From assembly GCF_010091925.1 (NCBI RefSeq), contig NZ_WVID01000014.1, positions 62,001-126,000 of the forward strand: a stretch of 64,000 nucleotides of DNA, written 5' to 3'. The DNA is from Nostoc sp. B(2019) (GTDB lineage: Bacteria > Cyanobacteriota > Cyanobacteriia > Cyanobacteriales > Nostocaceae). Made by a program: the position numbers and the translations under genes. Positions 44,539 through 55,255 of the stretch are shown here, one piece after another. The notes under the pieces are model-generated. The model ran no database searches, was not told where the DNA came from, and saw only the letters and a program-made list of their open reading frames with translations. Position 1 is the first letter of the stretch. The number at the start of each line of letters is the position of its first letter.

Positions 44539-47499
44539 TTACCTGGTTTCCATAGTTTCCACTCGGAAACGTTCAACGGAGGCAATCAAGTCGCGGGATA
44601 CACCTACTAGGTTTTGTAGAGCGCCAGAAACTCGCTGTGCTTCTTGGGAAGTTTCTTGGGCTGTGAGTTCAACTGATTGCATTACGTGAGCGACGGCGCG
44701 GGAGGTTTCCGTTTGTTCCACAGTATCGGTGGTAATTGAGCGCACAAGAATGTCAATACGATTTGCTACTTGAATAATATTTTCTAGCGATCGCTTGGCT
44801 TCTTCTGCCAATTTTGTACCTTTAATTACCTGTTGTGTGCCTTCTTCCATCGCGGTCATCACGGAGCCTGTTTCGCTTTGGATTTGCATCACAATTTGTT
44901 CAATTTCCTTCAAGGATTTTGCAGATTTGTCTGCTAGCTGACGCACTTCATCCGCCACGATCGCAAACCCGCGTCCAGCTTCTCCTGCCCTTGCCGCCTC
45001 GATACTAGCATTGAGTGCCAGCAAGTTGGTTCTAGAGGCAATCTGGGAAATCAACGCCACAATTTTAGAAATTTCTTGGGAAGATTCCGCCAGTCTTTTA
45101 ACTTTCCGGGTAGTTTCAGCGACAGTTTCCCGAATTTCTAAAATACCCGCTACGGTATTTTCTACTGCTTCCCCACCTTTAAGGGCAATAGTGCTAGCAT
45201 CGCGGGCAACAGTTTCAGCTTCCCGCGCCGCCTCTGCTACCCGCTGAATCGAATCAGTCATTACCTGTACAGAATTAAGCGTAACTGCCAACTCTTCTGC
45301 TTGTCGCAAGGCATCACTAGACAAGGCTCTAGCAAAAGTTTCAGAATTGGTTGCACCTTTTGTTACTTCCTTGGCTGCCACTTTTACCTGTTGCACAATA
45401 TCCCGCAGGTTTTGAATTGTCAGGTTAAAGGCGTCGGCGACTGCTCCTAGTACGTCGGCTGTCACCTCCGCTTGGACTGTTAAATCTCCTCTAGCAGCTC
45501 CTTCCACATCATCCAATAGACGAATCACCTGACGTTGCAGGTTTTCTTTAGCTTCCTCTTGTTCATCAGCTTTACGTTGGGCTTCATTCGTGGTGGTGAA
45601 AATTACCCGCGCCATTTCATTAAAGCCAGCGGCTAGCTGCCCAAATTCATCTTCAGAATATACTGTGGCTTGAGCATTGAGATTTCCTTGGCGTACAGCA
45701 TCAAACTGAGTTTGCAGATCGTGGGTTGTGCGCCGAATTTGCTTAAGTGTGAGAGTCCCCATGAAGCCTGCGGTAGCAAAACCTGCAATCCCGGCTGCTA
45801 GTGACATTGCCCAACCTGTGTTCCTGACTGATTCCCGTTGTTGCGCTGGAGAAAATGTCGTGGCTACAAAGCTGACTGTGGCTACAACCAGTGCCGATAT
45901 GATACCCACACTCCCCGCGACTAACCACTGTTTCCTTTCGATAGGAGCATTTTCTAATGGTGCTAACAAACCCTGTTCGACCGTAACATTGGGTTCTATC
46001 TTCGAGGCATCTGTTTGAGTAAAAACCGGGACTGCTTCATGTGAACCAGTAATTGTGAACAGTTCCTCTTCGCGATCGCTAGCTGCATTACTTGGAGTAG
46101 GCTCCACGGCTTTACTGCGTAGGCTGCCATTGGTTTCTAATGCACCAGAATGCATTGCCACATCATCGAAGTTAGAATCTCCTCCTATCAGGTCAAACCC
46201 CGGAATATTCCCTAGATCGTCAAATTCTTCAAAGTCGTCTAAAAATTCTATATTGCTTTTAGAATTTTCTCTACTTAGTATACTGTTCGTATCTTCATTA
46301 GAGGTAAATTCTTCTGAGCCGAAAGTAGACTCAAATGCTTCAATATCAAAACTTTCACCGTCATCAAAGTTACTTTGAGCTATGAGTTCACTCGATTTAG
46401 CCTGCTTTTCTTCCTGGAGGAAATTGCTGTTAAAAGATGAAGATAACTCTGTTTGGTTCGGCTGTAATGCTTCCGAAACTTCAACTTTATCCTGTTTAAA
46501 CCAATTATTTGATTCTGCTTGAGACAAATTATCTGAACTGCTATATTCCAACTTATTTGCTACTATTGAGCCATGTTTAAGTTCCCTTTCGACAATCAAT
46601 AAAGTTTCATCTCCTAAACTACTTTTTTTAAATTCCAAATTCTCAATACTAGACTCTTGAGGCTTGGACTCAATCAATAAATCAGGGAAATTTTCCTCGC
46701 TATTGCTAGTTTGTGAATTAGCTGAGGCAAAAGGTGAATAGTTACTGTTATTCTTGTCAATTGCTGAATTTTCGTTAGTTAAATGTGTGTCAATTTCTAG
46801 GAAATTACTATTAACTACTGGTTCTTCAAGACTAGCTTCTGAGATATCTTCTTGCCAGAAAGCGGGTAGCTCTAATTCTGCTTGTCCCTCCCAACTACTG
46901 CCATTCGACTCTTGATCCTGTAATTGTTGACTCAAGTCAAAAGGATCTTCAGCTTCATCAAAAGTTGTTGATGAATCTGATGTTTTGCCAAATTCAATAC
47001 TGTCTGTAGGTATGTCAAATGGACTGTCTAAGGATAACTCTTCTAGTGCATTCACATCTTGTTGATGTTCCCCAAAGGATTTTAAATCAAGGCTACTGCT
47101 ATCAAAATCTTCACTAGTACCCAATGAAAATTCTTCTTCACTAGATACTAGAGAATCAAACATCTCTACCGGATTGATTTGCTCTTGATCTGCGGATGTA
47201 TCAATCTGATCACCTAATGATTGTAGGTGTTGATTGATATTTTCAAGTCCATTATTGGCAAAACCAATGATTTCTTGCTCGTCAGTCAAATGCAACACCT
47301 GTTGATATTCTTCTCGTGCTACATTGTACTTCTGCAAAACGTAGTAGATGTGACCTCGTAGCAAACGAGAGTTAGGGTCATTTGGTAAACTTTGCACCAC
47401 TTGGTCAACTAAAGTAGCGGCAACTTCATAGTTCCTTTGAACATAGGCTGTCATTGCCTGCTGATATGTTGGCTCGTAATCATTTATACTTGCTGCCAT
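44539..47499 (-). CDS. hmpD: Methyl-accepting chemotaxis protein HmpD
   Basis: 986 aa. TPR-like N-terminus ([21 protein letters not shown] ... [15 protein letters not shown]), a long acidic Ser-rich linker, two hydrophobic segments near 525-600 ([20 protein letters not shown] and a second around [12 protein letters not shown]), HAMP, then the MCP signalling domain with the conserved tip ([41 protein letters not shown]). It lacks the GAF light-sensing domains of PixJ/PtxD-type receptors, as in HmpD. It passes the signal to HmpE through HmpC. Confidence 0.9.
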   Translation of the reverse strand: MAASINDYEPTYQQAMTAYVQRNYEVAATLVDQVVQSLPNDPNSRLLRGHIYYVLQKYNVAREEYQQVLHLTDEQEIIGFANNGLENINQHLQSLGDQIDTSADQEQINPVEMFDSLVSSEEEFSLGTSEDFDSSSLDLKSFGEHQQDVNALEELSLDSPFDIPTDSIEFGKTSDSSTTFDEAEDPFDLSQQLQDQESNGSSWEGQAELELPAFWQEDISEASLEEPVVNSNFLEIDTHLTNENSAIDKNNSNYSPFASANSQTSNSEENFPDLLIESKPQESSIENLEFKKSSLGDETLLIVERELKHGSIVANKLEYSSSDNLSQAESNNWFKQDKVEVSEALQPNQTELSSSFNSNFLQEEKQAKSSELIAQSNFDDGESFDIEAFESTFGSEEFTSNEDTNSILSRENSKSNIEFLDDFEEFDDLGNIPGFDLIGGDSNFDDVAMHSGALETNGSLRSKAVEPTPSNAASDREEELFTITGSHEAVPVFTQTDASKIEPNVTVEQGLLAPLENAPIERKQWLVAGSVGIISALVVATVSFVATTFSPAQQRESVRNTGWAMSLAAGIAGFATAGFMGTLTLKQIRRTTHDLQTQFDAVRQGNLNAQATVYSEDEFGQLAAGFNEMARVIFTTTNEAQRKADEQEEAKENLQRQVIRLLDDVEGAARGDLTVQAEVTADVLGAVADAFNLTIQNLRDIVQQVKVAAKEVTKGATNSETFARALSSDALRQAEELAVTLNSVQVMTDSIQRVAEAAREAETVARDASTIALKGGEAVENTVAGILEIRETVAETTRKVKRLAESSQEISKIVALISQIASRTNLLALNASIEAARAGEAGRGFAIVADEVRQLADKSAKSLKEIEQIVMQIQSETGSVMTAMEEGTQQVIKGTKLAEEAKRSLENIIQVANRIDILVRSITTDTVEQTETSRAVAHVMQSVELTAQETSQEAQRVSGALQNLVGVSRDLIASVERFRVETMETR

Positions 47500-47514
47500 T
47501 TCCTCCTCCCAATT

Positions 47515-48045
47515 TCATCCTGCCCAACGCGCACTCCGCAAAATTGCCATTTGATCAAGCAGTCGTAGACACTGATTTTTTTTAGTATCTAATAACCACT
47601 CTCCGCGCAAAAAGGGAGCCATAGTATCTGGAATATTAGTTGGTGGCATGAGATGCTGTATATCCAGCCAATCCATGCCACCAATTTCCTCGACTGCTAA
47701 ACCCACTATTGTGTCTTGCTCCTCAATGGCAATCACCGAAATTTCAGCTCTATCTGTATTTAATGCACTTGCTTCTCCCAGAAATTGACCCAAATCAGCC
47801 ACCCAAATAACTCGACCTCGTAAATTTAGAGTACCCAAAAGTAAAGGAGAAGCATTAGGAATCGGAGTGATTCTATCAGGACTTAGTTCAATTACCTCTC
47901 GGATGCCAGTTGCTTGTAGTGCAAACTCCTGATGCGAGGGAATGTAAAATCTCAAATGTAACTCACCTTCAGGACTTTCTACTTGTAATTCAGGACGAAA
48001 GTGGTCTTGACCACTACCACTTAAAAAGTCCGGTTTGCTGACCAT
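47515..48045 (-). CDS. hmpC: CheW-type adaptor HmpC
   Basis: 176 aa CheW-like domain (RFYIPSHQEFALQATGIREVIELS ... NLRGRVIWVADLGQFLG ... VGLAVEEIGGMDWLDI). It couples receptor HmpD to kinase HmpE. Gaps of 13 bases to hmpB and 15 to hmpD show a tight operon. The N-terminal 25 residues are polar and not part of the fold. Confidence 0.9.
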   Translation of the reverse strand: MVSKPDFLSGSGQDHFRPELQVESPEGELHLRFYIPSHQEFALQATGIREVIELSPDRITPIPNASPLLLGTLNLRGRVIWVADLGQFLGEASALNTDRAEISVIAIEEQDTIVGLAVEEIGGMDWLDIQHLMPPTNIPDTMAPFLRGEWLLDTKKNQCLRLLDQMAILRSARWAG

Positions 48046-48058
48046 ATTGTTTTCATCC

Positions 48059-48424
48059 TTATCCTCGCAGCAGTTGTTTGACTGTTCCCACCAATTCGGT
48101 TGGTTGAAACGGTTTGGCTATGTAGGCGTCGGCACCTTGTTTCATACCCCAGTAGCGATCAAATTCTTCGCCTTTAGAAGAACACATCACCACAGGGACA
48201 TTTTGGGTTTTTGGATCTGACTTTAAGCGACGACAAACTTCGTAGCCGTTCATTCGGGGCATGACAATATCCAATACCACTAAATCGGGAGGTGCGCTTT
48301 GAATTGCCTCCAATGCTTCTAATCCATCACTGGCATGGGTGACTATTAGGCCAGTTGCTTTCAGGAGATCTGTAATCATCTCCCTTTGCGCGATACTGTC
48401 TTCCACAATCAGAACTGTACTCAT
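48059..48424 (-). CDS. hmpB: CheY-type response regulator HmpB
   Basis: 121 aa receiver: VLIVEDS at the start, phospho-acceptor Asp in VVLDIVMPRMNG, switch region VVMCSSKGEE and Lys in YIAKPFQPTEL. PilH/PixH-like single domain that takes phosphate from HmpE. In the operon between hmpA and hmpC. Confidence 0.9.
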   Translation of the reverse strand: MSTVLIVEDSIAQREMITDLLKATGLIVTHASDGLEALEAIQSAPPDLVVLDIVMPRMNGYEVCRRLKSDPKTQNVPVVMCSSKGEEFDRYWGMKQGADAYIAKPFQPTELVGTVKQLLRG

Positions 48425-48617
48425 AAGTGTTTATCTACCTCCTGATGTAGACGTTCCTATTTGGAACATTCCCTGATTCCCCCGTAATCATTTAGTGTAT
48501 AAATTAATTTTATTTTTTCACTAATTTACTGAATATTGATGTCTCACTGGGTTTGCTGATTCTGTGATAACATTTTTTACCTCATCTGTTATTAGATCAA
48601 CAAGTCTTAGATCTCGT
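48425..48617. other. Intergenic region between hmpA and hmpB
   Basis: 193 AT-rich bases. Wider than other gaps in the operon, so it may hold an internal promoter for hmpB-E. No box was identified. Confidence 0.35.
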
Positions 48618-49805
48618 TTATGCCGATATACAAGACTCTTTATTGATATATTTCTCTATGAGCATTAGTAACTCGGTGTCTGTAAATGGTTTTGTCAAAT
48701 AATCTGTTGCCCCGACCATCCTAGCCCTGACTCGATCAATAAATCCATCTTTACCAGTCAGCATGATAATTGGTACAAGCCGAAATATTGTTGAGTGTCG
48801 CAGCATGGCACAAATTTCGTACCCTTCCAATTGCGGCATCGTAATATCACACAAAATTAAAGCCGGCTTGATCTGAAAAACGATACTGAGAGCCTCTAAG
48901 GGATCTGTGAGAGAGATTACCTCATACCCTTGTGGTTGCAAGATAGACTCTATAGTTTCACCGATGGCGATCGCATCGTCAATACATACTACCCGCTTCT
49001 GATGATTTACTTCCAATCTATCTTTTGTGTAGTTTTCTGGCTTAGGTGTAACTGAATATACTAGTTGTAGCCAATTCTGTTGCACGTATGGATATATTGC
49101 CTTGGCAACTGTCAAAATGTCTCGGTTGAGATGGCGAGCCAATTGACGCAGGGATGTTTTACCATCTGCCCAATGCTGTAACTTGTTTAATGTTGCTGCT
49201 GGTAGTGATGAGCGTAGCCGAACTGGGTCAGCCAGCACTGGTAGTTGTTCAGGAGATTGAATGTGTGGATATAGCTGCTTCCACTCTTGCACTTGCTTCG
49301 TAATTTTAGTAACCAGTGGAGCAATCTCCAAGGTGTTTAATTGTGGGGAAAGTGCTGCACCCTGATGGAAAATGAAATTACCTTGGTGTAAACTCAGCAG
49401 GTCAAAGAGGGTTTCATGCACCAAGCCGTGGATGATACTACCAGCTATCTTCGGGTTAATTATATTCCGTTCTAAGAGTGCCCAGATGTAAGCATATTCT
49501 GGCGCGTTTGTTGATGATAGGGAGGCAAGTTGTATTTCTTGGAGTCTCATCTCAACTCGATAATGATGTAAATAATCGTCAATTCGGGATAAACGACTCT
49601 CGCCTTCTTGGCAATAGATAATTTGACCGTTGAGGAAAAAGACGAACCAAGACTGTTGTTTAGGGCGATATCCAAGAGCTTCTCCATCCAGTTTATTGTT
49701 ATGGTGAGAGCTAGGCGCTTCTACCAATAGTTGTCCGGTTCGCTGTCCTAACTCAATCAATTGCAAGATACTGCAAATATCAATTTCATTTAAATTTCCC
49801 TGCAT
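48618..49805 (-). CDS. hmpA: PatA/PixG-family response regulator HmpA
   Basis: 395 aa. N-terminal DUF4388 domain (GNLNEIDICSILQLIELGQRTGQLLVE), a helical middle with a PatA-specific region, and a C-terminal receiver with Asp in ALILCDITMPQLEGYEI and Lys in YLTKPF. This family includes PatA (heterocyst spacing) and PixG (phototaxis); the position at the head of the operon fits HmpA. ATG 49805. Confidence 0.88.
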   Translation of the reverse strand: MQGNLNEIDICSILQLIELGQRTGQLLVEAPSSHHNNKLDGEALGYRPKQQSWFVFFLNGQIIYCQEGESRLSRIDDYLHHYRVEMRLQEIQLASLSSTNAPEYAYIWALLERNIINPKIAGSIIHGLVHETLFDLLSLHQGNFIFHQGAALSPQLNTLEIAPLVTKITKQVQEWKQLYPHIQSPEQLPVLADPVRLRSSLPAATLNKLQHWADGKTSLRQLARHLNRDILTVAKAIYPYVQQNWLQLVYSVTPKPENYTKDRLEVNHQKRVVCIDDAIAIGETIESILQPQGYEVISLTDPLEALSIVFQIKPALILCDITMPQLEGYEICAMLRHSTIFRLVPIIMLTGKDGFIDRVRARMVGATDYLTKPFTDTELLMLIEKYINKESCISA

Positions 49806-50210
49806 TTAGCTAAAAGGTGCTCCTTGTAAACCTGTTGACATTTTTATTAGTTCTGCGCCTTAATTTTTTCATGTTTCAAGCAGGCGTATTAGGTATTGAT
49901 TATGGAGTATTAGAAAGATTTTTCTCTAATCTCTTGCTCTGATCGGGAGATATATTAAGCTATAAACCTTAAACTTTCGTAATACCCTTTGGCAAAGCTA
50001 GTGTTAACACGGAAGTCATCATCACTATCATCAGTACAAAATATAAAGGCGCGACCAAATCGCCCCTATAAATATCAAGACGTAATATCTCACGTCTATA
50101 AATAGTTTTGTCTGTCTTCCCTAAACTTAGGTTCAGTGAGACAATTTAACAGAATTATCTAAGGTATATTCCAAAACACGAGTTTAAGTGCATCAATAAG
50201 GACTAACGGT
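49806..50210. promoter_or_regulatory. Divergent control region between hmpA and hmpF
   Basis: 405 bases that must hold promoters for both directions. In N. punctiforme the locus is switched on in hormogonia through a sigma-factor cascade. I see AT-rich stretches and an AAGGAC ribosome site before hmpF GTG, but no reliable sigma box. Confidence 0.45.
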
Positions 50211-51971
50211 GTGCTGTATTTAGCAGAAGTACAAAAGCAGAAAGGCGGCTTACTCGGTGGTGGTTCTAAAACTGAACTGAAACTGCTAGCTTGTCAGCGG
50301 ACTGACCAAAACTGGAATACTGTATCGGAAGAAGTAATTGCAGCTGAAGATGCAAGCAAACTAAATGATGGCGCACTGGTGCTAGTTGAAATGAATCCGA
50401 ATCGTCAAATACAACGGATTCAAGAAGCAGGACGGCCGCTAGTGAATATTTTGCAGAATTTTTCTCGCCAGTTGGAAAAATTTAAGCTTAAGGAAGATGA
50501 GATTGACCAGTGGAAACAGTCTTTAACGTTTCAGGCGCAAGAGTTGAATCGCCGTGAAATGGACATGGAAGTACGCTCGGAACAACTGCAAGAACTGGAA
50601 GGTGAGTTGCAACGCCTGGAGGAGCAAAAACAGGTAGTTGACACATCCCGCGAGGAGATTGAACGGTTGCAAGCAGAAATTGAGCGTAACCGCCATGAAC
50701 TCGAAGGAGCTTGGGAGCATTTACGAGGTGAGCAGCGTCGTCTGGAGGAGCGTCAAGCGGATTTCCAACAGGGGACGGTTTTGGATGAGGAGCAAAGTCG
50801 GGTGATGAGTGAGTTACTTGATCGCTTGTCTAGCCGCGTTGCTCCCACGGAAACTGTAAGGGAACACCTTCATCTAGCTTTTGAATTAGTTGAAAAGCAG
50901 CAAGCTACGCTTAATCCACATTGGCAACAACTAGAGCAGCAAAAAACTGTGGCTGCTCAACAGCAAGAGGAAGTGGAGCGCTTATTGCAAACATTTAGCG
51001 ATCGCCAAAACGCATGGCAACAGGCACAAAATTCTCTAGCGCAGCAAACAGCCCAGTTGCAAGTAAATACAGCAGACATCACCAGCAAGCAAGAATATTC
51101 TCGGATACTCAAGGAGCAGTTACGATATCAGGAAGAATTATATCAGCAGATTCACTCCTTGGCTGCAACATCGGGTAATGTAGTTCTCGGTCAACAAGCT
51201 GATGTGGAAGCTTTGCAGAGCATGGCTTTAGAAGAACTGCAAAAGATCGTGCAAGATTTACAGTATAAGCTGGAAATAGACGCTAGCTTTGTTCACGATC
51301 AAGAACAAGAACTGACATATAAGCAAGAAACTATAGAGGAACTGCAAAATAAATTAAATAACGCGTCTGACCATGACCACATCAACTTAGAAATGGAACT
51401 GGCGGATGAAAAAGACCTCTATCAAATGTTAAACGAAACTCTGGTAGGACAACGCCGCAATATGCTACAGCGGCAGAAGTTTCTCAAGCAACACCAAGCT
51501 GTTCTGCTACGACGGCAAGGACATACTGTTGCCAATGAAGAAGAGAGTAGCAAAATTAATTTAGAACCGATTTTATTACAAGTTGAAACCCAGCGACAAC
51601 AAAATTCACAAGAAATACAAAAGCTGGAACGTGAGATTGAGCAAATACGTAGTGGTATTGAGCTAGCGCAGGGAATGATTGACAATCAAACCCACGATTT
51701 AGAGGAGAGACGTCAGGAACTAAAAGCGATCGAGGAGAATCTACTGTCTCTGCGAACAGCAACCGCTCAATGCTGGAGTCGGGTAAATCTCTATCAAGAA
51801 GCACTACAACCAATCCAGGATTCCTTAGACGAATTACGGCATAAGCTGCAAGGAATTGGGGAATCTTTGGCTCAAGTCCAAGAAACTGGTGATTATCAAC
51901 TCCAGACGATCGCCCAGATGCGCCATACTCTACAGAGTTTAATGTCTCAACCAGAATTACTAGCGTCTTAA
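50211..51971 (+). CDS. hmpF: Coiled-coil motility protein HmpF
   Basis: 586 aa, almost entirely coiled coil from about residue 85 (heptads rich in Leu/Gln/Glu such as ERLQAEIERNRHELEGAWEHL). A short globular N-terminus (MLYLAEVQKQKGGLLGGGSK) is the conserved mark of this filamentous-cyanobacterial family. In N. punctiforme HmpF localises to leading cell poles and activates type IV pili. The divergent position next to hmpA repeats the known arrangement. The start codon is GTG 50211, with AAGGAC before it. Confidence 0.88.
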   Translation: MLYLAEVQKQKGGLLGGGSKTELKLLACQRTDQNWNTVSEEVIAAEDASKLNDGALVLVEMNPNRQIQRIQEAGRPLVNILQNFSRQLEKFKLKEDEIDQWKQSLTFQAQELNRREMDMEVRSEQLQELEGELQRLEEQKQVVDTSREEIERLQAEIERNRHELEGAWEHLRGEQRRLEERQADFQQGTVLDEEQSRVMSELLDRLSSRVAPTETVREHLHLAFELVEKQQATLNPHWQQLEQQKTVAAQQQEEVERLLQTFSDRQNAWQQAQNSLAQQTAQLQVNTADITSKQEYSRILKEQLRYQEELYQQIHSLAATSGNVVLGQQADVEALQSMALEELQKIVQDLQYKLEIDASFVHDQEQELTYKQETIEELQNKLNNASDHDHINLEMELADEKDLYQMLNETLVGQRRNMLQRQKFLKQHQAVLLRRQGHTVANEEESSKINLEPILLQVETQRQQNSQEIQKLEREIEQIRSGIELAQGMIDNQTHDLEERRQELKAIEENLLSLRTATAQCWSRVNLYQEALQPIQDSLDELRHKLQGIGESLAQVQETGDYQLQTIAQMRHTLQSLMSQPELLAS

Positions 51972-51973
51972 AA

Positions 51974-52112
51974 AGTGCTGAGTGCTGAGTGTTGAGTAAG
52001 AGTTGAAAGTTAAGAGTTATTACTGGTAAATTATCAGGTTTTGAGTTAACAAGGTTTGAAACTCAAAACTCAAGACTTCAAACTCTTCACTCGGTACTGA
52101 GAACTCAGCACT
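51974..52112. repeat. STRR-type inverted repeat between hmpF and tilS
   Basis: AGTGCTGAGT (51974-51983, followed by further GTGCTGAGT-like units) and ACTCAGCACT (52103-52112) frame stretches of GAGTT/AACTC words. The right arm contains the tilS stop codon. Confidence 0.65.
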
Positions 52113-53139
52113 GTTTAAGAAAGATCCAGTCGCCTTCTACTTGAGCCATCGCACCACCAGGAAATGGATCAGTTTGCGAACGATTTGGCGCTATAATTAA
52201 CGCCGTTAATTTTTCAATATGTTCAAAACTGGGCGCATCAGGAAGTATTTGCTGCAATACCTGACGCATCACGCGACGTTGCAGAGCCAGTGGTGCTGTC
52301 TGCAATACCCGACGATTTAGCCTTAAGGGAAGAGAAGGGGAAGAAGACGAGGGGGAAAGAGGGGAATAGTATAATTGCTCACCAACTTCTAATCCTATTT
52401 TCATCGCCTCTTCCCGAAACTTTTGGGCTGCTTGCTCTAAATATTCCACTTCTGCTTGTAGAAGTTCTGCTGTTTGGGCTAAAGCGGATTCTACTTGGGG
52501 ATTGAAATTCTCTTGCAAATATGGAATTAACTCTTGGCGAATACGGTTGCGGGCGTATTTTAAATCAAGATTTGTGGAATCTTCCCAAACTGGTAGTTGA
52601 AACTCTTGACAAAATTGCTCTGTTTGTGAACGAGTTATTTCTAAAAGTGGACGTACTAACAAAACGCCCGCAGTTAGTGGGCGTTGCCAAGTTAGGGCTT
52701 GCAAACCATCAGCACCAGTACCGCGAATTAAGTTGTAAAGGAGAGTTTCGGCGCGATCGCTGGCTGTGTGTCCTGTAATAATAAATTGGTAATTATTGGC
52801 TTTGGCGATCGCACTTAAAGCTTGATACCGCCAATTACGTGCAGTAGCTTCACTATTTAAAGGCTGATTGGCTGTTTCTAAATAAAAGGATATATCCCAA
52901 GTCTTAGCTAATTTTTCTACATGATTAGCATTAGCTTGGGAGTCAAAACGCCAACGATGATCGCAGTGTGCAATACCTAGATGCCATCCCCATTTGGGTT
53001 GTAAATCTAACAGTAGCTTTATTAAACACAGAGAATCTTGCCCACCGGAAACAGCTACTAATAGCCGCTGTTTGTGCTTAAATAAATCACGCGATCGGAT
53101 GGTGCGATGTATTTTTGCATGTAAAGGAGTCCATGTCAT
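52105..53139 (-). CDS. tilS: tRNA(Ile)-lysidine synthase TilS
   Basis: 344 aa. PP-loop SGGQDS at residues 31-36, then HCDHRWR and TGHTASDRAETLLYNLIRG motifs of the N-type ATPase; the C-terminal part is shorter than in E. coli, as in cyanobacteria. The enzyme adds lysine to C34 of tRNA-Ile(CAU), so it is essential for decoding AUA. About residues 258-272 (SPLSPSSSSPSLPL) are low complexity, encoded by a purine-rich strand tract at 52321-52366 that looks like an inserted repeat. The last residues and stop lie in a dispersed repeat. Confidence 0.92.
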   Translation of the reverse strand: MTWTPLHAKIHRTIRSRDLFKHKQRLLVAVSGGQDSLCLIKLLLDLQPKWGWHLGIAHCDHRWRFDSQANANHVEKLAKTWDISFYLETANQPLNSEATARNWRYQALSAIAKANNYQFIITGHTASDRAETLLYNLIRGTGADGLQALTWQRPLTAGVLLVRPLLEITRSQTEQFCQEFQLPVWEDSTNLDLKYARNRIRQELIPYLQENFNPQVESALAQTAELLQAEVEYLEQAAQKFREEAMKIGLEVGEQLYYSPLSPSSSSPSLPLRLNRRVLQTAPLALQRRVMRQVLQQILPDAPSFEHIEKLTALIIAPNRSQTDPFPGGAMAQVEGDWIFLKQC

Positions 53140-53149
53140 TTTGGGTTTT

Positions 53150-53345
53150 TAACCACAGATGGACGCAGCGAAAAGTTCTGTAGGCGGAGAGAAGTTTGTA
53201 GCAAGATCCCGCAGGGTGCGCCGACTTCCGGCTAACAGAACTTCTCCCAATGGGAGACGCAATCATGCGAACGGGGTTTCCCAACCTAGGAAACTTTTCA
53301 AGACAGGGAAACGTTTGCGCTTTTGCGTGAGAATTTTTTTTAGTT
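53150..53345. repeat. Repeat-rich spacer upstream of tilS
   Basis: AGTTCTGTAGGCGGAGAGAAG and CTTCCGGCTAACAGAACTTC form an imperfect inverted repeat around a GC-rich centre, followed by GGGAGACGC and TTTTGCGTGAG words shared with other repeats in the window. Confidence 0.55.
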
Positions 53346-53358
53346 GGAACTGCTAACC

Positions 53359-53670
53359 CTATAAGTTTTCCACTTGTTTTAGTTGTTGATGAATTTCATC
53401 AAGTGGTGATTCAGGTTCATCAAGACAAAATTCTAAAGCAAGTCTAACTTTTCCTTTTCTCCATCCTTCGGTACTAAATTGCAAAACTTCACAATTTAAT
53501 CCTTGAGTATACAGATTTGCTTCAGTTGTCCCTTCTGCTCCAATGTATTCCTTAATCGCTGTAATCAAATCACGAACTTTGAAAGTTTTAGCAATATCTA
53601 ATTTATTAAAAGTGTCTGCTTCTATGGACACAACTTCATCATGGTTGAGTCTCTCGAATCCATCTCCCAT
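53359..53670 (-). CDS. KGK-domain protein
   Basis: 103 aa cyanobacterial KGK family: the signature WRKGKVRLALEF lies at residues about 69-80, preceded by a LEVLQF/CEVLQFSTEG strand and an N-terminal FKVRDLITAIKEYI segment. GGAG lies before ATG 53670. The domain occurs almost only in cyanobacteria and has no assigned function. A single-gene unit with repeats on both sides. Confidence 0.82.
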   Translation of the reverse strand: MGDGFERLNHDEVVSIEADTFNKLDIAKTFKVRDLITAIKEYIGAEGTTEANLYTQGLNCEVLQFSTEGWRKGKVRLALEFCLDEPESPLDEIHQQLKQVENL

Positions 53671-53776
53671 AAAAATCTCCTATCACTAAATCTATAGCTT
53701 CTACAGACATAGCAGCTCATCCGAAATAAAATGATGATTTTAAAGATTTCGTGCTGCTTTCCCCCTCTTTGCCAGT

Positions 53777-54159
53777 CTACGGTGTATACACAAGTCTTCT
53801 AGAGTTGCCCTACAGGTTTTTGATCCCCCCAACCCCCCTTAAAAAGCAGGGCTGATTCATTCGATCTCTTAGGGATTTTGTCAAGAGTATGAGTCAGAAA
53901 TTTGCTTGAGTGGAAAAAAGAAAAACTACCACCTCAACCAGCCAATTTAAGTGCGTTCACCATTTTCTTGCCCAATCAGATTTTTTAGTCACCTGTTTTT
54001 TTTGCTTGAAACGCTTGTAAATCAGCGCCTTTTAGGGAATGAAACAGCCCTGCCCTTAAAAAGGAGGGCAAAAACCTCTCAAAGTCCTCCTTTTTAAGGA
54101 GGATTTAGGAGGATCTACAATGATTTCGGTTTGGTACTCCAGATGTGTGTACACCGTAG
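53777..54159. mobile_element. MITE-like palindromic element, 383 bp
   Basis: Ends: CTACGGTGTATACACA at 53777-53792 and TGTGTGTACACCGTAG at 54144-54159, complementary with one mismatch. An inner inverted pair (CAGGGCTGATTCATTC near 53847 and GAATGAAACAGCCCTG near 54038) makes the whole element an imperfect palindrome. No protein is encoded. CTTTGCC occurs just outside both ends (53767-53773 and 54160-54166) and may be a 7-bp target duplication. Confidence 0.72.
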
Positions 54160-54193
54160 CTTTGCCCGTGGAGAGAGGGAAAGGATGAGGTTT

Positions 54194-55255
54194 TTAGAAA
54201 AACCAACCGTAAGAGTGCAAACCTTTACCCAAAAGATTCACACCCAGATAGCAAACCCAGACGACAACAAAGCCAGTGGCGGCTAAAATTGCGGGACTAC
54301 GCCCTTGCCAACCGCGAGTAATTCTGGAGTGGAGGTAGGCGGCGAAGACTAACCAGGTAATTAATGCCCAGGTTTCTTTGGGATCCCAACTCCAGTAGGA
54401 ACCCCAGGCTTCATTTGCCCAAACGCCACCGGCAATGATGCCAATAGTTAACAGAGGAAATCCCAGACCGATAACGCGATAACTGATGTTGTCGAGGGTT
54501 TCAGCAAGGCTAAGACGCTGGGGTGAAAGAGGTTCAACGGATGCGATAACTTGAGACTCAGGGGCAGTTACTAAATTTAAAACAGCAGTGCTAGCGTTAC
54601 CGTTACCGTTGTTATTGCGCTCATTACGAGCAAAGCCATTATTTTCGCCAGGGGGTGTTGGTGGTTGAGAAATTAATTCGGCTGTTTTGTGCAAGCGATA
54701 ACCGTTACTGCGATAGCCACCAGTACCTACAGAACTACCTTGTAGCTGGATATTTTGACCGCGAGTAACAATTAGAAAAGCGATCGCCAATAGAGAACCC
54801 ACCATCAAAGCGGCATAACTCAACATCATGACACTGACATGCATCATCAGCCAATTTGACTTCAAAGCCGGCACTAAAGGTTCTGACATTTGCATTTGGG
54901 ATGGTAATGTCAGAGTAGCAAAAGCAGCGATCGCCATTGCCACGGGGGCTGTCACAACTCCTACTAAGCGGCTACGGCTGGTATTTTCGGCAATTAGGTG
55001 GATGGTGGTAATTCCCCAAGTTAAGAAAAATAGGGATTCATACAGATTACTTAGGGGAAAATAACCAGCTTCTATCCATCGTGCGCCTAGTAGGGTGGCT
55101 ATGCACAAATTAGCGATCGCCATCCCAGCTGTCCCCAAAGCGGCTAGATAAGGCAGATTCGGAAAAGCCGCCCCTCCCCAATACACCAGCATTGTGAGGA
55201 ATAATATGGCAAAGGAGGCGTTGTCCAGCCAGTTCTGGAGTACAACCAGATTCAT
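54194..55255 (-). CDS. ccsA: Cytochrome c biogenesis protein CcsA
   Basis: 353-aa polytopic membrane protein with the heme-handling WWD-type motif [18 protein letters not shown] and flanking conserved His. With Ccs1 it brings heme to apocytochromes c and b6f on the lumenal side (system II). Some databases call this protein CcsB. A polar loop of about 70 aa (residues 170-245, Asn-rich GNGNASTAV) is longer than in plastid CcsA. Its stop is 35 bases from the repeat element. Confidence 0.9.
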   Translation of the reverse strand: MNLVVLQNWLDNASFAILFLTMLVYWGGAAFPNLPYLAALGTAGMAIANLCIATLLGARWIEAGYFPLSNLYESLFFLTWGITTIHLIAENTSRSRLVGVVTAPVAMAIAAFATLTLPSQMQMSEPLVPALKSNWLMMHVSVMMLSYAALMVGSLLAIAFLIVTRGQNIQLQGSSVGTGGYRSNGYRLHKTAELISQPPTPPGENNGFARNERNNNGNGNASTAVLNLVTAPESQVIASVEPLSPQRLSLAETLDNISYRVIGLGFPLLTIGIIAGGVWANEAWGSYWSWDPKETWALITWLVFAAYLHSRITRGWQGRSPAILAATGFVVVWVCYLGVNLLGKGLHSYGWFF

